Of a stretch of 64,000 bases of DNA, positions 1-8,058 are shown one piece after another. The notes under the pieces are model-generated. The model worked only from the letters and a program-made list of their open reading frames with translations. It ran no database searches and was not told the origin of the DNA. Position 1 is the first letter of the stretch; each line of letters opens with the position of its first letter. The translations under genes were made by a program, and so were the position numbers. Origin of the DNA: Pseudomonas caricapapayae (GTDB taxonomy: Bacteria; Pseudomonadota; Gammaproteobacteria; Pseudomonadales; Pseudomonadaceae); assembly GCF_001400735.1 (NCBI RefSeq), contig NZ_LJPW01000041.1:1-64000 (forward strand). The letters run 5' to 3'.

Positions 1-2271
1 ATTCAGCACCGTGCGGCACTGGCGTTTGCCTATGGCAAGCATTATGCGGTTGGCACCACCAACGTCAGTATTCTGGTCAGTTCGCTGGGCAGCGATCTGG
101 TGAATCAGAAAAGCGACATCATCGAACACACCGAAACCGAAACCCTGCGCATCCGTCGTCAGGGTGAACGAGAGCGGCAGTTGCGCCAGGAACTGGCCGA
201 TCTGGGCTTCAAGGTCGCCACCCGGCAGAGCAAGGCCCTGCCCGACAGCGCGGGTGACATGTATGAACTGCCCAACGACAAGGCCTGGCTGCATTTCGTG
301 CTCGATGACCTGCCACGGTTGCGCGAGCAAGGTTGGGAAATCGACATTCAGGACGAGTTCGGCTTCGACGTCACACCCGTAGAGGACTGGTATGCCGTCA
401 TCGACGAAGAAACCGAACGCGACTGGTTCGACCTGGAACTGGGCATCATCGTCAACGGCGAACGCCTGAGCCTGCTGCCGATCCTGATCAACCTGATCCG
501 CAGCCATCCCGAACTGATGAGCCCTTCCGCCGTGGCCAAGCGCGGTGACGAAGAACAACTGCTGGTGCAACTCAATCATTTCACCCAGAGCGGCGGCAGT
601 CCGGTACAGATCGCGCTGCCATACGGCAGGCTCAAGCCGGTACTGGCAACGCTGGGCGATTTCTACTGGCGTCAGGATGGCAACAACGCGCTGCGCATGA
701 GCAAGGCCGATGCAGCACGCCTGACCCAGCTCGAAGACCTGCCGCTGACCTGGCAGGGAGGTGATCGCCTGCGTCACTTTGCCGAGCGCCTGATCAATAT
801 AAAGGACGCGCCGGTCAGCCTGCCCGATGGCCTCAACGCCACGCTTCGCCCCTATCAGCTTGAAGGCCTGAGCTGGATGCAATCGCTGCGCGAGCTGGAA
901 GTCGGCGGAGTGCTGGCCGACGATATGGGCCTGGGCAAGACGCTGCAGACCCTGGCTCACCTGCTGATGGAAAAACAGGCCGGGCGCCTCGACCGCCCCG
1001 CTCTGGCAGTCATGCCGACCAGCCTGATCCCCAACTGGCTGGACGAGTCCGAGCACTTCACTCCGGACCTCAAGGTGCTGGCCCTGTACGGTGCCAACCG
1101 TCATCAGGATGCCGGCAATCTGCAGGATTACGACCTGATTCTGACCACCTACGCGCTGTTGCCACGGGACCTTGAGCTGCTCGAAAAACAGCCTTTCCAT
1201 GTGCTGATTCTCGATGAGGCGCAGTACATTAAAAACCCCAACAGCAAGGCTGCCCAGGCAGCACGCAACCTCAACGCCCGACAGCGACTGTGCCTGAGCG
1301 GCACACCGCTGGAAAACCACCTGGGTGAGCTGTGGTCGCTGTTCCACTTCCTGATGCCCGGCTGGCTGGGCAACAGCAAGGAATTCAACAGCAATTACCG
1401 CGCGGCCATTGAAAAGCATGGCAATCAGGACCGCCTGCATCACCTGAACGCGCGCATCAAGCCATTCCTGCTGCGCCGCACCAAGGAACAGGTCGCCACC
1501 GAACTGCCGCCCAAGACCGAGATCATCCACTGGGTCGACCTCAATGACGCCCAGCGCGACGTGTACGAAACCGTACGCCTGGCGATGGACAAGAAGGTCA
1601 GGGACGAAATCACCCGCAAGGGCGTAGCGCGCAGCCAGATCATCATTCTTGAGGCGCTGCTCAAGCTGCGTCAGGTGTGCTGCGACCTGCGGCTGGTCAA
1701 TCATGATATGCCGTTCAACAGCAAACAAGGCACCTCGGGCAAGCTCAACAGCCTGATGGAAATGTTCGAAGAACTGCTGGCCGAAGGGCGCAAGATCCTG
1801 CTGTTCTCGCAGTTCACGTCGATGCTGAGCCTGATCGAAGAAGAGCTCAAGCAAAGGGGTATCGCCTACGCCCTGCTGACCGGCTCGACCCGTGATCGAC
1901 GGACGCCTATTCACGACTTCCAGAGCGGCAAGCTGCCGATTTTCCTGATCAGCCTCAAGGCCGGCGGTACCGGTCTCAACCTGACCGCTGCCGATACTGT
2001 GATTCACTACGACCCGTGGTGGAACCCTGCAGCCGAAAACCAGGCGACTGACCGTGCCTATCGCATTGGCCAGGACAAGCCGGTGTTTGTTTACAAGATG
2101 ATCGCGCGGGGCACTGTCGAGGAAAAAATCCAGCGCCTGCAACGGGAAAAATCAGCGCTGGCCGCCGGCGTGCTCGATGGCCGGACAACCGGTGACTGGA
2201 AACTGCGCGATGAAGACCTGCAGGCTCTTTTCGCCCCGCTTCCCGCAGCGCCAAAGAAAACCCGCAAGTAA
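1..2271 (+). CDS. SNF2-family DEAD/DEAH-box helicase, 5' end outside window
   Basis: The reading frame is open from the first base, so the gene begins upstream; a GTG at 100 is internal. The 756 visible codons hold the C-terminal part of an SNF2/Rad54-like ATPase. Walker A (DDMGLGKT) lies near residue 310, motif II (LDEAQ) near 405, the GTPLEN motif near 435, and the helicase C-terminal half has SLKAGGTGLNL and DPWWNPAAENQ followed by the RAYRIGQ arginine-finger region. Such proteins are DNA-dependent ATPases that remodel protein-nucleic acid complexes. The missing N-terminus probably carries a SWIM-type or bacterial SNF2 domain. The exact cellular role is not deducible. Confidence 0.95.
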   Translation: MQHRAALAFAYGKHYAVGTTNVSILVSSLGSDLVNQKSDIIEHTETETLRIRRQGERERQLRQELADLGFKVATRQSKALPDSAGDMYELPNDKAWLHFVLDDLPRLREQGWEIDIQDEFGFDVTPVEDWYAVIDEETERDWFDLELGIIVNGERLSLLPILINLIRSHPELMSPSAVAKRGDEEQLLVQLNHFTQSGGSPVQIALPYGRLKPVLATLGDFYWRQDGNNALRMSKADAARLTQLEDLPLTWQGGDRLRHFAERLINIKDAPVSLPDGLNATLRPYQLEGLSWMQSLRELEVGGVLADDMGLGKTLQTLAHLLMEKQAGRLDRPALAVMPTSLIPNWLDESEHFTPDLKVLALYGANRHQDAGNLQDYDLILTTYALLPRDLELLEKQPFHVLILDEAQYIKNPNSKAAQAARNLNARQRLCLSGTPLENHLGELWSLFHFLMPGWLGNSKEFNSNYRAAIEKHGNQDRLHHLNARIKPFLLRRTKEQVATELPPKTEIIHWVDLNDAQRDVYETVRLAMDKKVRDEITRKGVARSQIIILEALLKLRQVCCDLRLVNHDMPFNSKQGTSGKLNSLMEMFEELLAEGRKILLFSQFTSMLSLIEEELKQRGIAYALLTGSTRDRRTPIHDFQSGKLPIFLISLKAGGTGLNLTAADTVIHYDPWWNPAAENQATDRAYRIGQDKPVFVYKMIARGTVEEKIQRLQREKSALAAGVLDGRTTGDWKLRDEDLQALFAPLPAAPKKTRK

Positions 2272-2284
2272 GCCCGTCAGGCGC

Positions 2285-2851
2285 TTATTCGACAGCAACC
2301 TGCTGAAGAATCTGCGCTGTGGACAGCACCGTAGCGTACTCGCCATGCAGATTGGCCAGCGACATCGCGTGCACCTCTTCGGCACTGCGCGGCGTGCCGA
2401 AGAAGTCCTTTTGATCAAAGGTAAAACAGGCGTCGTGTGCGACCAGCACGTCAAACCCCAGATTGCCGCCACTGCGCGCAGTGGACTCGACGGAGTTGTT
2501 GGTGATCACACCAGCAATCACCACCTGCCTGATCCCGTCCGAGCGTAACCACATCTCCAGAAACGACCCGCAAAACGCATCGGGCACCTGCTTGCTCAAT
2601 TCCCGTTCATCGGTTTGCGGCAAAAACGCGGGCTGGTACTCGACCCCTGACTGCTCTGGCCAGAAAACTGATTCGGGCGACGTCGAGAAATGCCTGACGT
2701 GAATCACCGTCCGCCCGGATTGGCGCCACGTGCCAAGCAGTGCGCTGATGTTGGTCTCGGCCAGTGGATTATTACGCCGCCCCAGCTTGGGATGATGGAT
2801 GCCCTGCTGCAGGTCGATCAGGATCAGCGCGCTGTTGTCTTGGATATCCAT
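2285..2851 (-). CDS. Isochorismatase-like hydrolase with the catalytic Cys position occupied by Ser
   Basis: A 188-residue protein of the isochorismatase/cysteine hydrolase fold. The family aspartate is in ALILIDLQQG (about residue 13) and the lysine in ELSKQVPDAF (about 90). The nucleophile loop, normally G-x-x-T-x-x-C-V-x-x-T-A-R, reads GVITNNSVESTAR, so the cysteine is a serine. Family members cleave amides or isochorismate; without the thiol, amidase activity is doubtful, although EntB-type isochorismatases also work without it. It converges with the helicase gene, with only 13 bp between stop codons, and is divergent from the SDR gene. Fold assignment is secure; substrate unknown. Confidence 0.88.
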   Translation of the reverse strand: MDIQDNSALILIDLQQGIHHPKLGRRNNPLAETNISALLGTWRQSGRTVIHVRHFSTSPESVFWPEQSGVEYQPAFLPQTDERELSKQVPDAFCGSFLEMWLRSDGIRQVVIAGVITNNSVESTARSGGNLGFDVLVAHDACFTFDQKDFFGTPRSAEEVHAMSLANLHGEYATVLSTAQILQQVAVE

Positions 2852-2920
2852 GATGAATCAGTCCGAACTTTTGGTTCAGGAAGACTATCGCAATCAGGGT
2901 CTATTCTGGTCGCAATCGTC

Positions 2921-2938
2921 GACAAGCTCAGGCTTGTC
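2921..2938. promoter_or_regulatory. Inverted repeat between divergent hydrolase and SDR genes
   Basis: GACAAGC and GCTTGTC flank a 4-base loop in the 113-bp divergent intergenic space. It could be an operator serving both promoters, or simply a hairpin in the SDR leader 26 bp before its start codon. No regulator gene is adjacent. Confidence 0.35.
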
Positions 2939-2964
2939 CGAGACCTGCCCCCAAGGAGAACATC

Positions 2965-3714
2965 ATGATCGAACACCTTAAACTCGCTGGCAAAGTAGCG
3001 CTCGTGCAGGGCGGCTCACGTGGCATAGGCGCAGCCATTGTCCAGCGGCTGGCCAAAGAAGGCGCAGCCGTGGCGTTTACCTACGTCAGCTCCGAGGTCA
3101 ACGCTCTGGAGATTCAAGACAGCATCGTCGCCAATGGCGGTCGGGCACTGGCCATTCGCGCAGACAGCGCCGATGAGAAAGCCATTCGTCAGGCCGTGCA
3201 GACCACCGCCGAAACCCTCGGCAGGCTGGACATTCTGGTCAACAACGCCGGCATTCTGGCGATTGCACCACTCAATGAATTCAGCATGCAGGACTTCGAC
3301 AAAACCCTGGCGATCAACGTGCGCAGCGTGTTCATCGCCAGCCAGGAGGCCGCCCGGCACATGGAAGAAGGCGGACGCATCATCAACATCGGCAGCACCA
3401 ACGCCGACCGCATGCCTTTTGCGGGCGGTGCCACCTACGCCATGAGCAAATCGGCGCTGATCGGCCTGACCAAAGGCATGGCTCGCGACCTGGGCCCGCA
3501 AGGCATCACCGTCAACAACGTCCAGCCCGGCCCGGTGGATACCGACATGAACCCCGAGCACGGTGAATTCGCCGAAACCCTGAAGGCACTGATGGCGCTT
3601 CCGCGCTACGGCAAAAGCGAAGAAATCGCCAGCTTTGTTGCCTACCTTGCGGGACCGGAAGCGGGCTACATCACCGGTGCCAGCCTGACCATAGACGGCG
3701 GCTTCAGCGCCTGA
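2965..3714 (+). CDS. Short-chain dehydrogenase/reductase (SDR), 3-oxoacyl-ACP-reductase-like
   Basis: A 249-residue classical SDR. The NAD(P)-binding glycine motif is GGSRGIG near residue 17, the structural NNAG near 93, the catalytic Ser in NIGSTNAD near 141, and Tyr/Lys in TYAMSK near 157. The length is typical of a cytosolic classical SDR reducing or oxidising a small alcohol/ketone. The start is supported by AAGGAG seven bases upstream of the ATG. It stands alone, followed by the tRNA-Ser gene. Substrate cannot be inferred. Confidence 0.92.
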   Translation: MIEHLKLAGKVALVQGGSRGIGAAIVQRLAKEGAAVAFTYVSSEVNALEIQDSIVANGGRALAIRADSADEKAIRQAVQTTAETLGRLDILVNNAGILAIAPLNEFSMQDFDKTLAINVRSVFIASQEAARHMEEGGRIINIGSTNADRMPFAGGATYAMSKSALIGLTKGMARDLGPQGITVNNVQPGPVDTDMNPEHGEFAETLKALMALPRYGKSEEIASFVAYLAGPEAGYITGASLTIDGGFSA

Positions 3715-3825
3715 GGCCGCTACCCTACGCGGCTCTTTGCCCAAGGGCCGCATCCCTCGCCAGGCCCTTTTACTGGCGAATTAGCGTTTATTTGCTTAAG
3801 CGCATGAAAAATCTGAAAAAAAGTT

Positions 3826-3854
3826 TTGCGTTAAGAAAAGGTTTCGACTACATT
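3826..3854 (+). promoter_or_regulatory. Sigma-70 promoter of tRNA-Ser
   Basis: TTGCGT (3826-3831) and TACATT (3849-3854) are separated by exactly 17 bases, followed by a GC-rich discriminator (GCGCGCC) typical of stringently controlled stable-RNA promoters, 38 bases before the mature tRNA. Confidence 0.65.
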
Positions 3855-3892
3855 AGCGCGCCTCGACAGACACAACGTTGTCGTCGAGATAC

Positions 3893-3982
3893 GGTGAGGT
3901 GTCCGAGTGGCTTAAGGAGCACGCCTGGAAAGTGTGTATACAAGAAATTGTATCGAGGGTTCGAATCCCTCCTTCACCGCCA
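3893..3982 (+). tRNA. tRNA-Ser (anticodon GGA)
   Basis: A 90-nt class II tRNA with encoded CCA. The acceptor stem pairs GGTGAGG with CTTCACC (one G-T wobble), the anticodon stem pairs CACGC with GTGTG around the loop CTGGAAA (anticodon GGA), there is a long serine-type variable arm, and the T arm contains GGTTCGAATCC. The 3' end is duplicated at 5443-5560, marking it as an integration site. Confidence 0.97.
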
Positions 3983-4066
3983 TATTTGAAACACACAAAA
4001 CCCCTGAATTCGTTGAAGAATTCAGGGGTTTTGTGGTTTCCGGGGTCTGAAAAAATGGCCGTGGGA
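3951..4066. repeat. Direct repeat, left copy (attL-like: tRNA-Ser 3' end plus terminator)
   Basis: From the variable arm of tRNA-Ser through its terminator to GTGGGA, this stretch of about 116 bases is repeated at 5443-5560 with a handful of substitutions and small indels. This left copy completes the functional tRNA. Duplication of a tRNA 3' end is the classic mark of tyrosine-integrase insertion; the length of the repeat exceeds a minimal att core, so the element carried or duplicated flanking DNA as well. Confidence 0.85.
3997..4032 (+). terminator. Rho-independent terminator of tRNA-Ser
   Basis: CCCCTGAATTC pairs perfectly with GAATTCAGGGG and is followed by TTTT, 18 bases after the CCA end. 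A near copy sits in the right-hand repeat (about 5493-5526). Confidence 0.85.
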
Positions 4067-4245
4067 CGCTGTATGGGACAGATCTGGGACAAAACAGAAA
4101 TTAAGGGTGGCAATGCCAAGGACGTCGGCTACGCTCTCCAGCTGGTGGCATTTAGCCTCACAAGGAGAGTTTGATGGGTGCTTTTTAATCGGTTACGACT
4201 TGATATCCCCAGGAAAGGACTACTCGGCAATTATTTCTAATATTA

Positions 4246-4537
4246 AGAGATCCACAACGACAGCCACTTCCCTTGAGCCCAGATGTAGGTGATGTCGCCC
4301 TACCAGACCCGATTCGGCGCCGGCACATCAAACTCTCGATTCAAGATGTTCGGAATGTAAGGCCGCTCAACCGTCGCTCGTTTGTAGGCATGTGATCAAG
4401 GTTGTTTGCTGACCAGCTCCAGCTCCAGTTCCCGCACCAGGCCTCGCACCTTGAACCGCCCAATTTGCTCGCCGTCTTTCAGCATCATCGACACGATGCT
4501 GCGGCGTGAAGATGCGGTCGTGTGACCGCATCTTCAC
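4246..4537 (-). pseudogene. IS3-family transposase (OrfB) fragment with internal stops
   Basis: Reverse-strand translation gives segments recognisable from IS3-group OrfB proteins: MMLKDGEQIGRFKVRGLVRE, then SHAYKRATVERPYIPN, LNREFDVPAPN and GDITYIWAQGKW. Two in-frame stops interrupt it, after VSKQP and where the VW-x-GDITYIW motif should have a residue. Only the region ahead of and including the start of the DDE core remains; the first catalytic Asp (GDIT) is present but the rest is lost. This is dead debris, and no IS ends were identified. Confidence 0.75.
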
Positions 4538-4599
4538 AGGCATGTACAGGCTTGAAGCAAATGTTATTTTTACCGCATATCGCGTGTGTCGTAAAAAAC

Positions 4600-4785
4600 T
4601 CAACCTTCGCCGCCACCGCCGCACGAAATCAGTTCAATAAGTCCCATTTGATACCATTTATTCTGGCAACTCCACCCGTGTTCAAATGTAAACGCACTTG
4701 CAGTGCCGCTGAATGCAACGCCCAATGCGAGCGCCAAGGCGATTCCAATATTTCGCGAGCGCACTTTCTTCATGTTGTCTTTCAT
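4600..4785 (-). CDS. Small secreted peptide, unknown function
   Basis: A 61-residue product. A basic start (MKDNMKKVRSR) is followed by a hydrophobic core (IGIALALALGVAFSG) and a TASA-type signal peptidase I site near residue 31, leaving a mature peptide of about 30 residues with two cysteines (WSCQNKW and LISCGGGGEG) and a Gly-rich tail. The two cysteines could form one disulfide. GGAG lies five bases before the first ATG; an in-frame second ATG four codons on is the alternative start. It sits alone inside the tRNA-Ser element remnant. I do not recognise a family. Signal peptide and ribosome site are seen; expression and function are unknown. Confidence 0.6.
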   Translation of the reverse strand: MKDNMKKVRSRNIGIALALALGVAFSGTASAFTFEHGWSCQNKWYQMGLIELISCGGGGEG

Positions 4786-5442
4786 AAATGCTCCATAGTT
4801 TTAGCAGGTAATGCGAGCCTGTAAAGGCTGCATGAACGTCACAATACCCTACCGACTTTAACGCTTTATTGTCGGCACCCAAGGTACACTGCCACGGCCC
4901 TAAACCGTGACCAGGCAAACATCGCCCCTAAGTCAGCTGCATGATTTTTGATTTAGAGATGCGCTTCTCTATGGCACATTTGAGTACTGAAACCCAATAC
5001 AATCAATAGCACAAATGGGCTAATAGCCTCATGCCACAAGGTCAGGCAGCACACGCGTCCCCGGTGTCAGGATATTTGTCGCCTATCCGGTATTTCCTAG
5101 GGCTTGTCTGAAAAGTACTAGATTGCCGTTAGAAATCGCGTCCACAAGCTTTTCTTCGGCCAGAGGAACCGGCCGAATAATGATCGGTTCGCCGGCAGGA
5201 TGTTTCTCCGCGCTGTATTTGCGCGAATAGCAGTGATATGAAAACGTGACGTGCACCGCCAAAGTTTCCTGGCCAGCTTACTGACGACTTCGAAGAAAAA
5301 CGACATTTTCAAAAGAGTCGACCAAAAGCTGTCGGTCAGATGTGTCCAAGAAATTGTTGATGACTTAAAAAGCGGTCAGGTGCAACCGACTAAAACGTCC
5401 AAGATTGCACTAATTTAGACACCCTTTTCCTTCCGAGGCCTA
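4786..5442. other. Gene-poor interior of the element remnant
   Basis: About 650 bases with no credible gene on either strand. A reverse-strand frame at 5118-5312 has no recognisable motif or ribosome site. Text around 5101-5150 (GGGCTTGTCTGAAAAGTACT and onward) has the look of an insertion-sequence end, but no partner end or transposase was found. Confidence 0.5.
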
Positions 5443-5560
5443 TATCGGGCAGGCTCGAATCGCTGCTTCACCGTCATATCTGAAACACACAAAACCCCTG
5501 AATTCGTTGAAGAACTTCAGGGGTTTAGTGGTTTCTGGGCTTGAAAAAATGGTCGTGGGA
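5443..5560. repeat. Direct repeat, right copy (attR-like)
   Basis: A degenerate second copy of 3951-4066. It includes the T-arm remnant (CTCGAATCGCTGCTTCACC in place of the intact arm), ACACACAAAACCCCTGAATT and the terminator hairpin, here with a one-base insertion in the 3' arm. The tRNA part is no longer functional. Confidence 0.85.
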
Positions 5561-5623
5561 TCGATTGTTTAGCAGCAGGCCTCACACGCGGCACACCCCC
5601 TTTCTCCGATCCGGAACGGCCAC

Positions 5624-5646
5624 CAAAACGCCGTGCAGGCGTTTTG
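5624..5646. terminator. Hairpin upstream of the deoxyribose genes
   Basis: CAAAACGCC and GGCGTTTTG pair perfectly around a GTGCA loop, 48 bases before the palindromic operator. It may stop read-through from the element remnant into deoK. Confidence 0.4.
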
Positions 5647-5693
5647 ATAGCGCACGCTCACATCAAAAATAAAGATTGAATCCTCACAAAAAA

Positions 5694-5709
5694 TGTTATT
5701 TAAATAACA
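5694..5709. promoter_or_regulatory. 16-bp perfect palindrome, candidate DeoR-family operator before deoK
   Basis: TGTTATTTAAATAACA is a perfect palindrome ending 51 bases before the kinase start. The same half-site layout (GTTA-N6-TAAC) recurs at 9928-9943 between the repressor and deoC genes, which argues for one regulator acting at both ends of the locus. The regulator at 9117-9887 is the obvious candidate. Confidence 0.6.
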
Positions 5710-5760
5710 CAAATAAAAGCCGCCGAAGCTTCCGTCGGCGCGAGTGAGGTCAAAATAACA

Positions 5761-6687
5761 ATGGGCAAGATTGCAGTCATCGGCAGCAACATGGTCGACC
5801 TGATCACTTATATCGAACGCATGCCTTCCCAGGGCGAAACCCTCGAAGCACCGCGTTTTGCCATGGGCTGCGGCGGCACGGGTGCCAATCAGGCCGCTGC
5901 AGCGGCGCTGCTGGGTGCCGACGTACTCATGCTCAGCAAGGTCGGCGACGATGCTTTTGCCGATACCACCCTGGCCAATTTTCAACGGCTGGGCATTGAT
6001 ACGCGCTTCGTCGAACGGGTGCCGGGCGTATCGAGCGGCGTGGCGCCGATCTTCGTTCAGGAGAACTCCCACAACAGCATCCTCATCGTCAAAGGCGCCA
6101 ATGCCCACCTGAGCCCGGCCGATATCGACCGCGCCGAGGCGCAGCTGCGCGATTGCGCTTTGATTGTGCTGCAACTGGAAGTCGAGCTGGCGACCGTTTA
6201 CCACGCCATCACCTTCGCTCACCGGCATGCCATCCCGGTGCTGCTCAACCCCGCCCCGGCCCTGGCCGGCCTGAGCCGCGAGCATCTGGCGCAGCTGGAT
6301 TTTCTGATCCCCAACGAGAGTGAACTGGCACTGATCAGCGGCCAGCCGGTGACGAACGCCGAGGAAGCAACTCAGGCTGCGCGCCAATTGGTCACGCTGG
6401 GCGTACGCCACGTCATCGTCACCCTGGGCGAACAAGGGGCGCTGTACGTCGGTGCCGAAGGCGAGTGGCAGGTGCCAGGGGTCAAGGTTCAGGCTCGTGA
6501 CACCACCGGTGCCGGTGACGCCTTCATTGGCTGCTTCGCCCAGCACTGGAGCCAGGACCGCAATATTCGCCAGGCCATGCATCAGGCGGTGGCCTACTCC
6601 GCCTGCTCGGTCACCGGCCTCGGCACGCAATCTTCTTACCCCGATGCGCCGACGTTTGCGCAATTCCTCGGTGCATCGGCCAGCTGA
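5761..6687 (+). CDS. deoK: PfkB-family sugar kinase, probable deoxyribokinase
   Basis: A 308-residue ribokinase/PfkB protein. The N-terminal substrate-binding glycines are in GCGGTGANQAAAAALLG (about 38-54) and the C-terminal catalytic signature is DTTGAGDAF (about 249), whose Asp is the catalytic base. The length matches ribokinases and Salmonella DeoK (about 306). Followed by a permease, a DUF4432 protein, a DeoR-type repressor and deoC aldolase, it most likely phosphorylates 2-deoxy-D-ribose to the 5-phosphate used by DeoC. The kinase fold is certain; substrate choice rests on context, with ribose as the alternative. Confidence 0.9.
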   Translation: MGKIAVIGSNMVDLITYIERMPSQGETLEAPRFAMGCGGTGANQAAAAALLGADVLMLSKVGDDAFADTTLANFQRLGIDTRFVERVPGVSSGVAPIFVQENSHNSILIVKGANAHLSPADIDRAEAQLRDCALIVLQLEVELATVYHAITFAHRHAIPVLLNPAPALAGLSREHLAQLDFLIPNESELALISGQPVTNAEEATQAARQLVTLGVRHVIVTLGEQGALYVGAEGEWQVPGVKVQARDTTGAGDAFIGCFAQHWSQDRNIRQAMHQAVAYSACSVTGLGTQSSYPDAPTFAQFLGASAS

Positions 6688-6716
6688 CACTCACCAGCAT
6701 CTCGCGGAGAACAATA

Positions 6717-8048
6717 ATGAATAAGCCTGCGCTGCAACAAACTCCGGACGGGTTCTACCTGAACCGCACGCCGTGGTTCGCCTTCCTCCTGCTCTGCAGC
6801 ATCTTCGCCCTTTGGGCGGCGGCGGCGAGCATGAACGACGTGCTGATCGCGCACTTCAAGAAAGCCTTCATGCTCAGTGACTTCCAGACCGCTTTCGTCC
6901 AGTCGGCGTTCTATCTGGGCTACTTTTTCGTCGCCATTCCGGCGGCACTGGTGGTGCGCCGCTTCAGTTACAAGACCACCATCCTCATCGGCCTGATGCT
7001 GTACCTGTTCGGCTGTGCCCTGTTTTTTCCAGCGGCGTCGACCGCCAAGTACGGCATGTTCCTGATGGCACTGTTCGTCATCGCCGCAGGCCTGTCGTTT
7101 CTCGAGACCGCGTGCAACACCTATTCGACACTGATGGGACCGCGGGAAACCGGCACCCGACGCCTGAACATCTCGCAGACCTTCCACCCATTCGGTGCCA
7201 TGACCGGGGTGTACGTCGGCAGCTTCGTGATGTTCAAGGACACCGACGCCACGCGCGAACAGTTGGCCCAGATGAGCGCCAGCGAGGCAGCGGTGCAGCA
7301 ATTGCAAATGATTCAGTCGACCCTGCTGCCGTACAAATGGATGATCGCGGTACTCATATTGATGTTCATTCTGATCGCCATCACCCGCTTCCCCGCGTGC
7401 AAGGGCAACAGCACGGTCAGCGAACCGCGGACGAGCATCGGTCAGAGCCTCGGCCGCCTGCGGCGCAATCCGCGCTTCTGCTTCGGTGTACTGGCGCAGT
7501 TCCTCTACGTGGGCGCGCAGGTCGGGGTGTGGAGCTTCACTATTCGTCTGGCCATGCAAATGGGCGGCATGAACGAGCGCAGTGCCTCGTGGTTCTTGCT
7601 GACCACCTTTGCCGCCTATTTTATCGGCAAGATGATCGCCAACCTGCTGATGCGCAAAATGCACCCGGCCAAAGTCCTCGCCGTGTATGGCGTGCTGTGC
7701 ATCGTGCTGCTGGCCTACACCATTCTGGTTCCGAACATCAGCGCGGTGTATGCCGCGGTGGGGGTCAGTGTGTTTCTCGGGCCTTGCTGGCCGACCATCT
7801 ATGGTCTGACCATTGATGGGCTTGGCGAGGACACCGGTGTCGGCGGCTCATTGCTGGTGATGAGCATCGTCGGCGGTGGCGTAATACCGATCTTCCAGGG
7901 CCTGCTCAGCGATGCCAATGGCGGCAACATGCAGATTGCCTATAGCGTGCCACTGCTGTGCTTCGTGGTCATCGTGATGTACGCAGTGCACTGCATGCGC
8001 CAGCCGCAACCGGTGCTGGGTGGCTCGGCCACGGCGGTGGCGCAATGA
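6717..8048 (+). CDS. deoP: MFS sugar permease (FucP-like), probable deoxyribose transporter
   Basis: A 443-residue inner-membrane transporter with about 12 hydrophobic segments starting near residue 15. Family features are the early segment with AAAASMNDVLIAHF and the loop ETACNTYSTLMGPRETGTRR, in the position where FucP-type symporters carry their N-terminal signature. It begins 29 bases after the kinase gene, behind CGGAG, and lies in the same transcript. By analogy with the Salmonella deoQKPX locus it should import 2-deoxyribose with protons. Substrate is inferred from neighbours. Confidence 0.87.
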   Translation: MNKPALQQTPDGFYLNRTPWFAFLLLCSIFALWAAAASMNDVLIAHFKKAFMLSDFQTAFVQSAFYLGYFFVAIPAALVVRRFSYKTTILIGLMLYLFGCALFFPAASTAKYGMFLMALFVIAAGLSFLETACNTYSTLMGPRETGTRRLNISQTFHPFGAMTGVYVGSFVMFKDTDATREQLAQMSASEAAVQQLQMIQSTLLPYKWMIAVLILMFILIAITRFPACKGNSTVSEPRTSIGQSLGRLRRNPRFCFGVLAQFLYVGAQVGVWSFTIRLAMQMGGMNERSASWFLLTTFAAYFIGKMIANLLMRKMHPAKVLAVYGVLCIVLLAYTILVPNISAVYAAVGVSVFLGPCWPTIYGLTIDGLGEDTGVGGSLLVMSIVGGGVIPIFQGLLSDANGGNMQIAYSVPLLCFVVIVMYAVHCMRQPQPVLGGSATAVAQ

Positions 8049-8058
8049 GTAGCGAGCG

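Larger units (their letters stand above)
3983..5560. mobile_element. Decayed tRNA-Ser-borne integrated element (island remnant)
   Basis: About 1.5 kb bounded by direct copies of the tRNA-Ser 3' end and terminator. It contains an IS3-family transposase fragment with stop codons, one plausible secreted-peptide gene and otherwise non-coding, lower-GC DNA. No intact integrase is present. The reading is a genomic island or prophage that inserted at tRNA-Ser(GGA) and lost most of its content by deletion, leaving both ends. The sequence shows the bounding repeats and transposase debris; the island history is inference. Confidence 0.7.

Noticed and set aside
5101..5150. Insertion-sequence end in the element remnant
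   Set aside because: Resembles an IS terminus by eye, but no matching inverted end, target duplication or transposase was found.
5569..6690. Long minus-strand open frame (373 codons) opposite deoK
   Set aside because: It is the complementary frame of a clear PfkB kinase and of GC-rich coding DNA; the residue composition (His, Gln, Arg, Ala) is typical of shadow frames.
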